DNA of 64,000 nucleotides from Erpobdella octoculata (GCA_963978895.1 OZ022241.1:23214073-23278072); one strand, 5' to 3'. Counted from the first letter of the stretch, positions 11,195-23,269 are shown. Numbers and translations: made by a program. The notes: generated by a model not told the origin, from the letters alone.

Positions 11195-11197
<3 letters not shown>
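10946..11197 (-). mobile_element. PLE-6 solo terminal repeat between two (TA)n tracts
   Basis: About 250 bases of minus-strand PLE terminal sequence lie between (TA)n at ~10890-10945 and ~11198-11275. A hammerhead (11117-11157) overlaps an open frame encoding IAAKWRLIFNRACLKENLMP and then TA-encoded residues. No endonuclease or RT is attached, so it is a solo terminal fragment. Confidence 0.75.
11117..11157 (-). ncRNA. Minimal hammerhead ribozyme (PLE type)
   Basis: Minus strand: stem I AGACT/AGTCT, core CTGAAGA, extra U, stem II GGC-GAAA-GCC, GAAA, stem III ACGG-C-CCGT, cleavage-site A. Confidence 0.86.
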
Positions 11198-11280
<83 letters not shown>

Positions 11281-11290
11281 TTATATATAT
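11198..11290. repeat. (TA)n
   Basis: Long (TA)n between PLE-6 and PLE-5. Confidence 0.95.
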
Positions 11291-11393
11291 TGCGAATAAA
11301 CTGTGGAATCAATTTATCTTTGAGACATGCTCTAAGAAATACAACTCGCCATTTGGCAGAAACAATTTTTCGAGCCAAGTTCTTGACTTTTCG

Positions 11394-12028
11394 ATAGATA
11401 GATAACTTTTATTTGTGTTGCAGACAAAAAACTGGATTGGAACAATGGGAAATCACATAATATGAATTATAGTATATGAAATGTTAGTGTGAAATAAAGA
11501 TGAATACAAGATAAAGATAAAAACAGTTAGAATAAAATATAATCAAATCAGATCAAGTATTATTTTACAATGAACTGGATCATTGTAAGTTCATTGATCA
11601 ACAGTGGAGAATCACACAATAAGAGTTATAGTAGATTATAGAATGAGATGTTAAAATGAAATGAACTGTTACAATAAGCAATTTTAATTATTAACATGAC
11701 AGTTCAATGCTCTATTATATTATTGACTGAATTTATAATGAGATCACCAGTTATTTTGTATATAATGTATATATATATATATATAAACATATAAGATCGA
11801 AGATAGGAAGAAGGTGATATTGAATTATTGAAAATTCTTAAGAGAATATGGCAAGAACGATGTTTGAAATCTTTTAGTTTTACAGAAAGGCATCGGATCT
11901 TCTGAAGCATTTCGCAGCTTCGATAGAGATTCTGGATCTCGCCGAGCCGGCATGAGGTAGTGAAGGCAGCTGGATGGTTGACGAACAGATTGTAGATGGT
12001 GGAATCGAACACCAGACGCTTCCTTTTC
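11394..12028 (-). mobile_element. Unclassified retroelement insertion with TATC tail and 7-bp target duplication
   Basis: A 635-bp insert interrupts PLE-5 and is flanked by direct repeats CTTTTCG (11387-11393 and 12029-12035). On the minus strand its end is a (TATC)n tail preceded by an AT-rich region. At the other end, about 90 codons (FDSTIYNLFVNHPAAFTTS...) have no family I can name. The tail and target duplication suggest a 5'-truncated LINE or SINE-like retrocopy. An internal (TA)n lies at 11768-11785. Confidence 0.6.
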
Positions 12029-12099
12029 CTTTTCGGTATAAAACTCGCTGTTCGAGACTACAATTAGTCAAAAACTTTTTCGTTAAACTTTTATTGTCA

Positions 12100-12127
12100 G
12101 ACCGACGGACCGTTTCAGCTATGTCAG
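12100..12127 (-). ncRNA. Broken hammerhead of PLE-5
   Basis: The GAAA side, stem III and 3' stem I match the intact copies at 23761 and 63560. The bases that would carry CTGAGGA and the 5' half of stem I are deleted, so it cannot cleave. Confidence 0.8.
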
Positions 12128-12385
12128 TAAAACAAGAAAAGTAAACAAACAGAAAGAACCGAAATTGTCAAAGAATTAGAACACCAACAAAATAGTAAAC
12201 ACTCCACCTGTCAAATAAAAAGAATACGAGGTTCAACAAAATGAACATGAGTAAAACAAATATCCATAGTGTTTACTGTTTACGACTGGAATGAAAAACT
12301 AATGAAATCACTGAGACTATAACATTTAGTTTGATGCCGACTGTAGTCGGTCCAAAGACTAAATCGTCGACTCAAACGGCGTTAT

Positions 12386-14245
12386 TTGTGCACCAAACTG
12401 TCGTCGGATAAAATAGCTTGGCACACCCAGTCCATACTCAAACGTCGACTGTTCCAGAAAAAGTGCTCAAGCTACTTTCGACATAAAATTGAAGAAGTGA
12501 CTGGCGATGGCCGGGCGACTTGGAGATCTTTAAACTCTCTTCTTAATCCAGTCACTGACATTTCCGCTAGTGGTCTTGTTCCTGCTTGACTACATCACGC
12601 TGAGGATTGAGGACATTCGTCGAACCACAAAACCGCTTTTCAGTTCTTGCCCGGCCGATGTTCCGGTTCTGGCTGCTTTCGACGATATCACTTCCGAGGA
12701 GTTCAAGTGCCTACTCAATCGCCTTGGGACTAGACTGTGTGAGCTTGACACTGCACCTGTCTGGCTCATAAAAAAACTCAAAAGCGTGTTTGCTCCTATT
12801 ATTTCCCACCTCGTAAACACTTCATTTCAAGATGCATAACTACCAGCCAGTCACAAAAGGGCTATCGTCCGACCTCCACTCAAGAAAACGGGGATGGATC
12901 CCGTTGATCCCAAAAGCTACCGCCCCATATCAAACCTATCGTTCATCTCAAAATTTATTGAACGTGTCGTCCACCGTCAGCTTTCTTCACATATCGAATC
13001 GATGAATCTGCTTCCGCAGGTTCAGTCTGGTTTTCGCAAGTACCACAGTACAGAGACAGCAGTCGGGAAAGTTTACAACGACATTATTCTTTCACTTGAC
13101 AGGGGCCAACCGACTGCGCTCGTGCTCCTTGACTTCAGTGCGGCTTTCGACTGTGTCGATCATGTTCTCCTTACTGATCTCCTTCACACTAGCTTTGGCG
13201 TGACTTCAACCGCACTTGACTGGATTGGGTCTTTTCTATCAAATCGAACACATCTTGTCCGATTGGGCCGGGCAACGTCGAGAGTATCGGCCGTTGACTG
13301 TGGTGTGCCTCAGGGTTCAATCTTAGGTCCACTTCTCTTCATCCTTTACACAAGCCATATTACTCGGATTGCTTCTTCTCACGACGTGCAGACTCATCTT
13401 TACAGCTGTACATTCATTTTAACGTAACCGACCTGCAGTCCGTTAGAGAGCGTCTTGTTGCCTGTGTCAGCGAGATTCGCGTTTGGTCCTCGTCTATGAG
13501 ATTGAGCCTAAACCCCTCTAAAACAGAACTTATCTGGTTCCATCGAGGGAACACCTCAACGCGACACCTGGATGACTGTAGTCTTCAAATCATTACTGAC
13601 TGCGTCATCACCCCCGTGAAGTCTATTAGAAATCTTGGGGTGATACTGGATAGCTCCTTGCTAATGAATCTACATATATCGGCCGTGGCACGATCTTGTT
13701 TTTTCCACCTACGCCGCATCCGACAGATCAAGGATGCCCTAAACAAACACTGCGTGCGGATTTTGGTCCAGGCTCTTGTTGTTTCTAGATTAGATTATTG
13801 TAACGTGGTCCTTGCAGGCCTGCCGATGACTGCCCTTCGCCCGCTCACTGCGGCTCTTCATGCTGCTGCACGTCTTGTCGGTGGCATCTCTCGACGGGAC
13901 CACATCACGCCTCTTCTCCGCCAACTACACTGGCTCCCCCTACCGGAAAGAGTGACCTTAAAACTCTGCTTACTGGTTTACAATATCTTAACAAATCGTG
14001 CCCCTGCCTACATGACACGGATGATAAGCCTGTGCTCCTCTCATTCTGGTCGTCAACATCTACGTTTGTCCTCCCATGGTGACGCTGTCATCCCAAGAAC
14101 TCGTCGAAGTTTCGGTAAACGAGCATTCGCCGTTTCCGGGCCTGGTGCATGGAACCAACTACCTAAATCTATCCGAAGTGCTGTTCTAAATGAGGACTTC
14201 AGAGCATTGTTAAAAAAACACTTTTTTAATTTGACATATTGTTAA
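12386..14245 (+). pseudogene. LINE-A, CR1/L2-type reverse transcriptase, catalytic Asp pair deleted
   Basis: Plus-strand LINE with pieces of the EN-RT linker (12386-12840), RT N-terminal part (DPVDPKSYRPISNLSFISKF), motif A (LVLLDFSAAFDCVDH) and motif B (GVPQGSILGPLLFILYT). The C-terminal part runs from 13496 (LRQLHWLPLPERVTLKLCLL) to NLTYC and stop at 14245. At the expected YADD site (~13400) the text reads THLY then jumps to the downstream LYIHFN in another frame. A small frameshifting deletion removed the two catalytic aspartates. Further frame breaks lie near 12580 and 12840. It ends in (TAAA)n at ~14285-14315. It sits inside PLE-5, so it is younger. Domain order and C-terminal motifs fit the CR1/L2 group. 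Confidence 0.88.
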
Positions 14246-14706
14246 TGGCATTCTTAGTGCAAGACTCTTGTTTTGTTTTAGATAATTAAAAAAAAAAATA
14301 AATAAATAAATAAAAATTTATACTATTGGAATACACCGTCAATTTTTGCGCTTTTGCTGTGTTATATTATTAGATACATTACAATGAGATTCGTCAGGAG
14401 CAGCCAAAATATTTGTGTCAGAGGACGAGTCAGAAGTATCATCATTTATGTTATCCTCGTCGTTAGAAGGGTCGTTACAGGGTAACCGATGCATATTACT
14501 TTCCTTGACACCAAACAAGTAGAGAATCTGTGGAAATTTATCAAATTGTTTATCTCATTGATAAGATATAGAAAGCCTCTTCAATTTTCAGCCGGAAAGA
14601 GTCGGTTTCACTTGTTAAAATCAAAACAACTTCTTCAAGTTCTTTGCGTGTTAGGTTTTTTAAATGAATACATTCATAATGATTAAGAATACTCCCGAAC
14701 TGGAGA

Positions 14707-14726
14707 TGCATATATATATATATATG

Positions 14727-14824
<98 letters not shown>

Positions 14825-14855
14825 ATATATAGATATAGATATATATATATATATG
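14707..14855. repeat. (TA)n with minor variants
   Basis: About 150 bases of TA-rich dinucleotide repeat at the 5' end of PLE-5 and before LINE-B. Confidence 0.95.
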
Positions 14856-15113
14856 TTATTTATGTATCATGTAGCGCTTCGGCGTGTTTGCGTCGATCGT
14901 GTTTACTCAGTTCGTTTTACTCTTTTAACTTGATAAAACTACCTAACCTTACGTTTTTTTAAATTAAACTAAACTTTGAATTCATATACTACAACTATGA
15001 GCAAGAAATTGCGATCTTAGAACCACAATTTCGGTTTCTCGTGAGTTTTCATCGTTTCACTGTGGAGATAAACAGACTGATCGCTAAAAGCCAGAGCCGG
15101 TTATCATCTTAAA

Positions 15114-18100
15114 ATGCCTTCTATTATAAATAACTCTGCCATTGATCTTCTTAGACTGCAGCCCACAGCTCTGAAAATTGAAAGAAACGTGCGAAAATCA
15201 CTCTTTCAACATCAACTCTGGACTCCTCCCCGATTTCGCCATCTAGCTCGCACGACAACACGCCAGGTTCTCAATCGCCATCTTGCTGAGGAAAAACCTT
15301 GCCTAAAAAGTATGAAAGCCGCTTGCCTCAACGTTCCCTCAGCTGGAAATAAAGCTGCAGCCATACAGGAGATCTGTGCAAGTCATCACCTTGATGTTCT
15401 TGCCTTGACTGAAACGTGGCACCAATGTGCGGATGACCTCATACTCCAACGGGCCATTCCCTCTGGCTATCAGTGCTATGAATCACATCGTCAACCAAAA
15501 ATCAATTGTCTAAATGGTAATTTTGGAGGTGGAGTTTGCATCATCTATCGTTCCATCCTTGAAGCTTCAAAAGTCAATTTCGATCTCTCACCTACCACTT
15601 TTGAATATGTTGCTTTTTTCATCAGCAGGAAAACGACTCATCTTCGTTATTTTATACCGTCCCGGAAGTCAACCTGTCTGCTGTTAATTTTTTGACGAGT
15701 TGTCTTCGATTTTTGAGGGCCTCATGACCTATGCCTGCGACATTTTACTAACTGGTGACTTCAGCATCCATGTTGATGACCACAATAACCCACACACTAC
15801 AAAGCTTCTCCATATCTTGCACTCTTTTGGCTTGGCTCAGTCTGTTACTAAACCAACACACACTGGGGGACACACACTAGACCTCGTCATCACTCGTTCT
15901 GAACGCCCCCTACCTAAAATTACTATCGATTTTCTTGGTCTCTCTGATCATTCTCTCATTCGGGTCACAATCCCTTTCACCCACAGTCCTGTGAAATACA
16001 TCTACAACAAGTCACGTAGATGGAAGAACTTTGACATTGAACACTTTCGTACTAGTTTACTTGCTTGTCAGCTCTGTGGTTCTCTCGTGGACCTCCAGAG
16101 TCTGTCAGTTGATGAGCTTTTCAATATCTACTTTGAAACAGTCTCCAACATCCTAAACAACATGGCTCCAATAAGCAATACCCGTCGCCGTCTCAGGCCC
16201 ACGACGCCGTGGTTTGATTCTGATTGTGGGGATGCACGTCGACTAACCCGTCAAACAGAGAGACTTTACAGACGTTTCCCTACAATGACAAACAACCATA
16301 ATCTAAAAACCCTGACACGCAATCTCCATGGGCTATATATTGAAAAGGAAAAACAATATTGGCATGGAAAAATTTCAGATGCTGAGGACGACCCAAAAAG
16401 ACTTTGGAGGACGTTGGGGGAGATGCTTTGTCGTGACCAGCAATTTTCGCGATCGTCTCCTGACGGCCCAACTGCAGACTGTTTGATATGGCTTTCAATG
16501 ACAAAGTTGAATCTGTCCGAGCATCCACATCATCGGCACCATCTCTTGTTTTCTCCCAAGAAGAATGCTCTGCAACATTACTCGGTTTCAGTTTCATCAC
16601 TCGAGAACATGTCTACAAATTGATAATGAGTGCCCCAAACAAAAGTTGCTCTCTAGATCCTGCACCAACCTGGCTGATTAAGAAAGTTGCAACGGTGTTG
16701 TCGTCATTTCTCGCTCTTCTGCTTAACACCTCTCTTCAAAGTGGTATCTTTCGAAAAATGTTTGGGTCTGCGATTGTCACTTCAGTACTTAAGAAATCTA
16801 CGCTTGATCCACTAGATCCTAAAAACTATCGGCCTATATCTAATCTTTCATTTATTTCTAAACTGCTGAAACGTGCAGTGAATGATCAACTTGAATGCTA
16901 CTTATCTGAGCACTCTCTTCTTCCTCTAGTTCAGTTTGCTTACCGCACCTATCACTCCGTTGAAACCGTCATACTGAGTGTTCTGTCGGACGTGTTCTGT
17001 GCTACTGACAATGGCTTAGTCACATTGCTCTGTCTCCTTGACCTCAGTACAGCGTTTGATACTGTGGACACCTCTATATTGCTAGAGAGGCTTCATCGAA
17101 AGTATGGCCTGGACGGAACTGCCCTAGAATGGTTTTGTTCCTATCTCTCAAATCGTCCTGTCTCTACTACTTTTGCAAATCAGATTTCTTCTTCAAGAAA
17201 TGTTGAATTTGGTGTGCCACAGGGCTCTGTCCTTGGTCCCGTCCTCTTTGTGATGTACACTGATGATGCTATCTCTATTGCTGAAAAGCATGGTTTTTCT
17301 GTACATGCCTATGCAGATGACTTGCAATTGTATGACCACAGTTCTGTGGCAAATTGTGGCACTCTTGTGTCACGCCTGTCATCTTGTGTAGAAGATATAA
17401 AAAATTGGATGACATCAAACAGACTTTGTCTAAGCACTGCCAAAACTGAAATCATCTGGCTCGGAACTTCTGGAAGAGTGAAAAAATGTCCAGCTGGAAC
17501 ACTACTAATTGCTGGGTCAAAGATAGACATCTCTTCTACTGTACGTGACCTTGGTGTCATAATCAGTTCTGACCTCTCTTTTCACCCACATGTTGCAAAT
17601 ATCGTACGGCTTTGCCAATACCACCTTAGGCACATACGCATCATCAGAAGATCTTTTACACCTGGCTCGGTGCACACTCTTGTTCGAGCATTAATTCACT
17701 CTCGTTTGGACTTCTGCAATGCCATCCTAGCAAACTCTCCAACTTATCTATTCACGCAACTTCAATCTGTACTCCGCTCAGCCGCAAGGATCAATCTCCG
17801 GGTGCCAAAATCAGCCAGTGTCATTGACCTCATCCGAAATCGACTTCTGCCTGTTAAGAGTCGGGTTCTTTTTAAATTGAACGTGCTCACTTTCAAGAGT
17901 CTTCGTGGACATGCTCCAGTCTACCTCTCGGAGGCTATCGGCAAACCATTGATGAATGATACGAGAACCTCTCTTCGCTCAGCCGCGCTTCAACATCTGC
18001 TGGTGCCAAGAATAAAAACATCAATAGGCCGGAGAGGTTTCTTCTTCTCTGCTCCAACTGCCTGGAACAACTTGCCAACTCAACTTCGAAGCTGTGGAAG

Positions 18101-18149
18101 CTCCCTCCATACTTTCAAAGCATCTTTGATTACTGTACTTTTTCGATAA
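15114..18149 (+). pseudogene. LINE-B, CR1/L2-type, endonuclease + RT, two frameshifts
   Basis: Nearly full-length LINE in three overlapping frames. 15114-15690 and 15700-16480 encode an apurinic-type endonuclease: LNVPSAGNKAAAIQEI, LTETWH, GGGVCIIYR, TGDFSIHVDD, TLDLVITR and LSDHSLI, the usual APE motif order. 16488-18149 encodes the RT: YRPISNLSFISKLLKRAV, motif A (LLDLSTAFDTVD), motif B (GVPQGSVLGPVLFVMYT) and an intact catalytic YADD (~17310). The C-terminus APTAWNNLPTQLRS...LFR is typical of CR1/L2. Frame breaks near 15690 and 16480 separate the parts, so the copy is probably inactive although the RT segment is open for 553 codons. The bases at 14860-15113 may be 5' UTR. Confidence 0.9.
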
Positions 18150-18284
18150 TTAATTATTTTTTACTGTTATTTTATTTTACTTTTACTTTTTTTTATTTTT
18201 TATCAAACGAATGGCGCAGCGCATTTGTGAAGCGCCTGCGCTTGAATTTGCGCGATATAAATAAACAGAAAATAGAATAGAATA

Positions 18285-18287
<3 letters not shown>
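18150..18287 (+). mobile_element. LINE-B 3' tail with hairpin and GAATA tail
   Basis: T-rich UTR, then a GC-rich hairpin-forming end (GAAGCGCCTGCGCTTG..., GCGCGATATAAATAA) resembling L2/CR1 3' ends, then a (TAGAA)n tail running into (TA)n. Confidence 0.7.

Positions 18288-18323
<36 letters not shown>
18288..18323. repeat. (TA)n
   Basis: Short TA tract between LINE-B and PLE-8. Confidence 0.95.
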
Positions 18324-18324
<1 letters not shown>

Positions 18325-18913
18325 TTTAATGCACGCTCCGTTAAATATTACTGCCCATTTGGCGTTAATTAATTTTCTTGCCAAATTCTCAACGTTGCGA
18401 AACGCGGGAGAAAAACGAATATTATCGGGTTTGTCAGTCATTTTATTTCAGAGGCTGACTGCAGTTTCGAAAATATCCATCATCAGAGCCGAAAAATAAA
18501 ACAACTTAAAACAGAAATCAGAACAGAAAATCAAGAAACTGACGCAAGCGAATGAAAATAAACAAACTTCGTAAGGTGAATTAGGCAAGGTAAAGATAGT
18601 AAGTATGATGGTATGGTAAGGTGAAAACAATTATGAATAAGATAGAATTATATTAAAAGTTGATTAATTATTATTAGGGTAACAAATAAAGTATTAAAGT
18701 GAATATAGGAATAGTAACTATTACAAAGATATATGTACAGTGCATGGTAAAAAAGATAGACATCGATTATGATTAAAAAGATAAAAATGTATGACAAATA
18801 ATTATTAATAGGATATAACATAAAATTATTAAAGTCAGAAAAAGAATATTAACTATTACAAGGATATAGAAAAATAGCGTAGTAAAAGAAGAAAATCAAT
18901 TGTTGTGTCTATT
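18324..18913 (-). mobile_element. PLE-8 3' terminal region with N-terminal peptide
   Basis: Minus-strand 3' region of PLE-8. It contains AT-rich UTR, a hammerhead (18453-18490) and an open frame ending LINAKWAVIFNGACIKE at the (TA)n. Confidence 0.78.
18453..18490 (-). ncRNA. Minimal hammerhead ribozyme (PLE type)
   Basis: Minus strand: stem I GGCT/AGCC, canonical core CTGATGA, extra U, weak stem II GGA-TATT-TTC, GAAA, stem III ACTGCAGT, cleavage-site C. Confidence 0.82.
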
Positions 18914-19827
18914 TCATTTCTTTCGACGCAAAGTAATGTTAGGATTGTTAAGGAGGTGTGGAAGGATGTCATCGTTGGATGGGTTGGATGGAAAATCGTC
19001 GGAAAGTTGAGTTGTAGCATGTAGTGGCGGTGGAGTAGGATTGCGAGAGACGTTCAATTGTGATTGATTGTCGTCTCCGAGGAACGAATGGTTGTTTTGG
19101 AGAGTATTTTCGGAACTATCGTCGGGTTGAAGGATGTCAACAAGAGACTGGTAGTGATCGTTTTCAGAGATGATTGGTACTTTTTCGTTAGCGATACTAG
19201 GTTTGGGCTCCCCTGTTCTGTAGCCAAAAGATAAAGGAACGTTAGTCTGCTCTTTGCTTGGAGTGAGTAAACTAGATGTTTGAAATTCGTGTTCGGAACT
19301 ATTGTCGGATGTAGAGATGGGGACAGAAGGTTGGGAAAGATCATCAGACGATAGGATCAGATCGCAAACGGGACTACATCTGGCAACAGTGTTGGCAACG
19401 TCAATCAAGCGATCAGAAGAATCGTTTACGAGATTGAAGACGTGTTGTAAAGTAGGGCAAGGGTTGTTTGCAAAATCGACATGAGGTACGGGTTGAACAA
19501 TATTGATCTCGTTGTTGTAGGTTTGTACTTTTTCATGTTCTTTAGCGAGACTAGGATTAGGCTTTTTTGTTCTGTAGCCAATTGATGAAGAAACATTAGT
19601 CTGCTCTGTACCTGAAGTGGGGAGACCGACAAGTACTTTCTGTCTTTGTGTGAAGTGGGTATGTCGGTCGCTGTGATCGAACAACTGCAAAGTATGATCA
19701 AAGTGGTCATCTTGAATATTCATGCTGGGCCGGACTTTTAATATATATAGAGCTTCTAAAACTTTTAGTCGTATGGGATCATTGGTAGAAGTCAACACAC
19801 GAGTATTGGCGTTAGTGATAGTTCTGG
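18914..19827 (-). CDS. PLE-8 C-terminal part, 5'-truncated at (TA)n
   Basis: An open minus-strand frame runs from the (TA)n edge at 19827 to a stop at 18914. It encodes the last part of the GIY-YIG domain (RVLTSTNDPIRLKVLEALYI, with the conserved Glu in LEALYI). A polar tail of about 250 residues follows, with repeated phrases such as QTNVPLSFGYRTGEPKPS and QTNVSSSIGYRTKKPNPS, ending NPNITLRRKK. It is the same subfamily as PLE-3. The GIY and YIG strands and the RT are missing, so it cannot be active. Confidence 0.8.

Positions 19828-19913
<86 letters not shown>
19828..19913. repeat. (TA)n
   Basis: TA tract separating PLE-8 and PLE-9. Confidence 0.97.
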
Positions 19914-19914
<1 letters not shown>

Positions 19915-19918
<4 letters not shown>

Positions 19919-21230
19919 CGTATTTTATTTTGGTCATAATTTTATTTATTTTTTATTTGCCTATGTGCTTCGACATGTTATTATTTGTTTTTATTCGTCG
20001 TTGTTTACATTCAGTTCCTGTACCGCCCGGCCTTTTGCTTTATTTAAAGAAACACGTAACTATACAGAGCGGCGTTGTACGACTTGTAGACAACACAAAG
20101 AACGATAAGCACGAGCACAAAAATATTGGCAGTAACATAAAGTCAGACAAGGCTATTGTATACGGTCGGACAGCAATTAGCGCCGTCGCCGCTTATTAAT
20201 ATTATCATTGTAAGTGAGATGTTTAAAAGTAGTATTCGAACCACTAAGCCCCACAACATCCTTGCATCCAGCCTGAACGTCATGAAGTTCAACTGGAACG
20301 CAAGCGTCAAGTTGCCCGAAGGTCAAAGTATTGTCTTCATCGCCGAGCAAGCCATGAAACAACGATAAAAGATAACTTTCTCCAAAATTGCCTACAGGAC
20401 CATCGACTGAAGACGAGATGAAGCTGGTGGGGAAAACGACGTTATCGCCAAACAGAGTTTAGCCATCTCCACGTGCAGCGTCCCGAGCTGAAGCACAGTG
20501 GGCCATTTCATGAAGATCGACTTTTTCCGGAATCAGGCCGACCGCGCGATCCAAAAGAATGAACGGAAGTGTGGTGCCTTTGGTCGCCAGCGCTCAGCGA
20601 ATGAGATCCGCTGTCACGGCCGACAGAAACGCAAGAAACGAGGGACAATTCTGTGCCGCCCAGAGCCATCATGAAGACTTGATTGTCCACATCAGACTCG
20701 TTTTCAGTTGTAGAAAGAGTGACGGGTCTGTCACCACGAGAGATACAACAACTGACTTTTGTAAATGGTAGATCCGAGGTATGAGAGTCTACGGATCCAT
20801 CACGAGTATTGTCTTTTAGAGTTGAACGTGGTGTTATTTGTCACAATAAGATCAGTCGGACCGCGTTTATATTGTAACAGTAAAGTTCTATTGAAACTAT
20901 CATCTTGAACATTGATCGTGGGGCGGTGTCTCAAGATCAACAAAGCTTCTTTGATCTTCAATCGTTTAGGGTCTGTATCAGAGGCAATAACTTCAGTGTT
21001 ATCACCAAGCAGTTTTTTATTAGGTTTTTGATGGTGAACTGTAGTAAGATGAGCAAAGAGGCTTCCACCCTGTGTGTGCATTGCTAATCGTCGAGAAAGA
21101 GTTGTGCGAGTATGTCCTATATATGTCGCTGGATGGTCGTGTTTGTAAGGACACGTGAACATATACACAACAATGGTTTTCTGAAGTTTGCCACTGTTAT
21201 TTGGATTATTTTTTAACACGATAACAAAAA
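19915..21230 (-). pseudogene. PLE-9 GIY-YIG endonuclease, tail and 3' region, frameshifted
   Basis: The minus strand reads the nuclease domain (VVYMFTCPYKHD, TYIGHT, LSRR, KEALLI with the conserved Glu) from about 21215. A frame change near 20800 follows, then a degraded linker (20400-20790), and then the C-terminal tail ending YNDNINKRRRR at 20177. The coding tail and the 3' region 19915-20176 match PLE-2 at 7060-7530 in inverse orientation. The upstream RT is absent. No hammerhead remains because the copy is cut at (TA)n 19913 before reaching it. Confidence 0.8.
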
Positions 21231-21428
21231 ATAAACAAAAATATAAGAAAAAATAAAAAATTACATGTGCTAAACTATACAACCAAATAAAGTAGTAAAA
21301 TATAACTATTAAAAGAAAATTACTAATAAAAGCAAAGAGGTAAAATAATAAAATAAGAATTTAAAGCTACAATTCAAAGATAATAGGATATCGATAAAAT
21401 TGAGAGTTTAATTAAAAGTTGAAAATGA

Positions 21429-22081
21429 TCAACGTCTACGTATAGTAATATTGCAGTTATCGATCAAATGCGGACACATCCCACCGGTCCCATCACCATC
21501 ACGCAGGTCAGCAGTCTTGAGGCCTCGAGGAGGTTGGCTCATGGCTGACAAACCAGTGGAGCACTGTTCGACCGCGTCCAACGCTTCAATATGGTTGGTA
21601 GATGGAGGAAAGGAAACAGGACCACAAACTGGGTCGTTGTCGTATTGGTCCCAAGGATGATCATAACTGTGATAAGATACATTTGTAGTCTTGGTTGGCG
21701 AACTTCTAGTACGGAGTTCAGATGAATCAGAAAAAGAGAGGCGAGGTGTGACAAAAGGAGAATGCGGGAGAACAGTGAATAGCGGGGTCCTTGGCATGTC
21801 GGCAGGGCACAGTTCGGTTGCATTTGAAACATCGATACAGTTGGTAGGGTCTATTGCGTTGGCAGCGTCTATTGCGTTGGCAGACAAAGGAGATAAAACT
21901 CTACGAGAAATGGAACCGTTGTTGTACTGGTCACAAGGATGGTCGTAACTGTAAAGGGAAACACCTGTAGTTTTGGTTGCCGAACTCCTAATACGGAGTA
22001 CAGATAAATCTGAGAGCGAGAGACGAGGTGTGACAAAGGGAGAAAGCGGGAGAACAGTCAATGGTGAGGCTTGTGGCATAA
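21429..22081 (-). CDS. PLE-10 C-terminal tail with internal duplication
   Basis: An open minus-strand frame from the (TA)n edge at 22081 to the stop at 21429 encodes only the tail of a PLE protein, ending [12 protein letters not shown]. It contains two copies of a ~75-residue segment: [16 protein letters not shown]...[12 protein letters not shown] and [16 protein letters not shown]...[13 protein letters not shown] short Ala/Asn/Ile-Asp repeat lies between them. Assignment rests on the conserved basic ending and on position; no catalytic domain is present. The 3' region is cut short where PLE-9 begins (~21231-21428). Confidence 0.65.
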
Positions 22082-22249
<168 letters not shown>

Positions 22250-22419
22250 ACATGTCCTGACTGACTGACTGATAATCAACGCCGAACTCAAACGCAATAT
22301 CCTAGGAACGTGAAATTTGGAACTTATATTACTTTTATTGCGTAAGCATACACTAAGAAAGGAATTTTGAAAATTTTGCTCCTGAGGGGAAGAAACTGGA
22401 AAACAAACGTTTTTCTAAA

Positions 22420-23245
22420 ACAATGTATATCTCGAAAACCAAAAATGAGGAGATTTTGAAATTTGGTATATGGATTCTTCTTGAAAAATAAAAAGATACG
22501 TGTTTCACCATTTTTTGAAAATTCGGTTTCCCTGACCTCAGATGTGGGTTGGAAAATTGGATTATTTGGTTTTTAAAATAGCTGCTACTCAAAAACTGTG
22601 TATGCTACAGGAGTAAAAATTAGTATTTAGTTTCTACTCCAAAAATACGTGTTTTAGCATTTTTTTAAAATTTGTTTTCCAGGACTTCCAATGTGGGGTG
22701 GAAAATAGGGTTATTCGTTTTTTAAAGTAACTGCTACTCAAAAACTGTAAATACCACAGATGTAAAAATTAGTATTTAGTTTCTATTCTAAAAATAATAA
22801 TATACGTGTTTCACCGTTTTTTGAAAATTTAGTTTCCTGGACTTCAAATGTGGGTTGGAAAATAGGGTTATTTGGTTTTTAAAGTAACTGATACTCAACA
22901 ACTGCAAATGCTACAAAAGTAAAAATGAGTATTTAGTTTCTACTCTAAAAATAAGAATATATGTGTTTCACCATTTCTTGAAATTTTGGTTTTCAGGACC
23001 TCAAATGTGGGGTGGAAAAAGGTTTCTTTGGTTTTTAAAGTAACTGATACAAAAAAACTGTGAATGCTACAGATGTCAAAATTAGTATTTAGTATTTACT
23101 CAAAAAATAATGATATAAGTGTTTCAACATTTTTTAAAAATTTGGTTTTCAGGACCTCAAATGTGGGGTGGACAATAAGTGTTATTTGCTTTCAAAATAA
23201 CTGCTACTCAAAAACTGTAAGTGCTAAAAATGTAAAAATTAGTAT
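22420..23245. repeat. 157-bp tandem satellite, about five units
   Basis: Units begin near 22582, 22731, 22888, 23044 and 23201 (spacing 149-157 bp), each with a CTGCTACTCAAAAACTG-like start. Each unit also carries GTAAAAATTAGTATTTAG and a CCTCAAATGTGGGGTGGA-like segment. Divergence between units is moderate. No open frame. Confidence 0.85.
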
Positions 23246-23269
23246 TTTGAAGTTTTGAGCCGGTTAAAA

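Larger units (their letters stand above)
11290..14706 (-). mobile_element. PLE-5, broken by two nested insertions
   Basis: Three minus-strand pieces match, in order, the continuous PLE end at 63419-64000: 11320-11393, 12029-12235 and 14320-14706. They are separated by a 635-bp insertion at 11394-12028 and by a LINE at ~12236-14320. The C-terminal tail and a decayed nuclease end lie in the last piece, which terminates at (TA)n at 14706. The hammerhead at 12100-12127 lost its CTGANGA half by deletion. The 11290-11320 start encodes the N-terminal peptide continuation KDKLIPQFIRN, also seen at 24128-24160. Confidence 0.82.
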
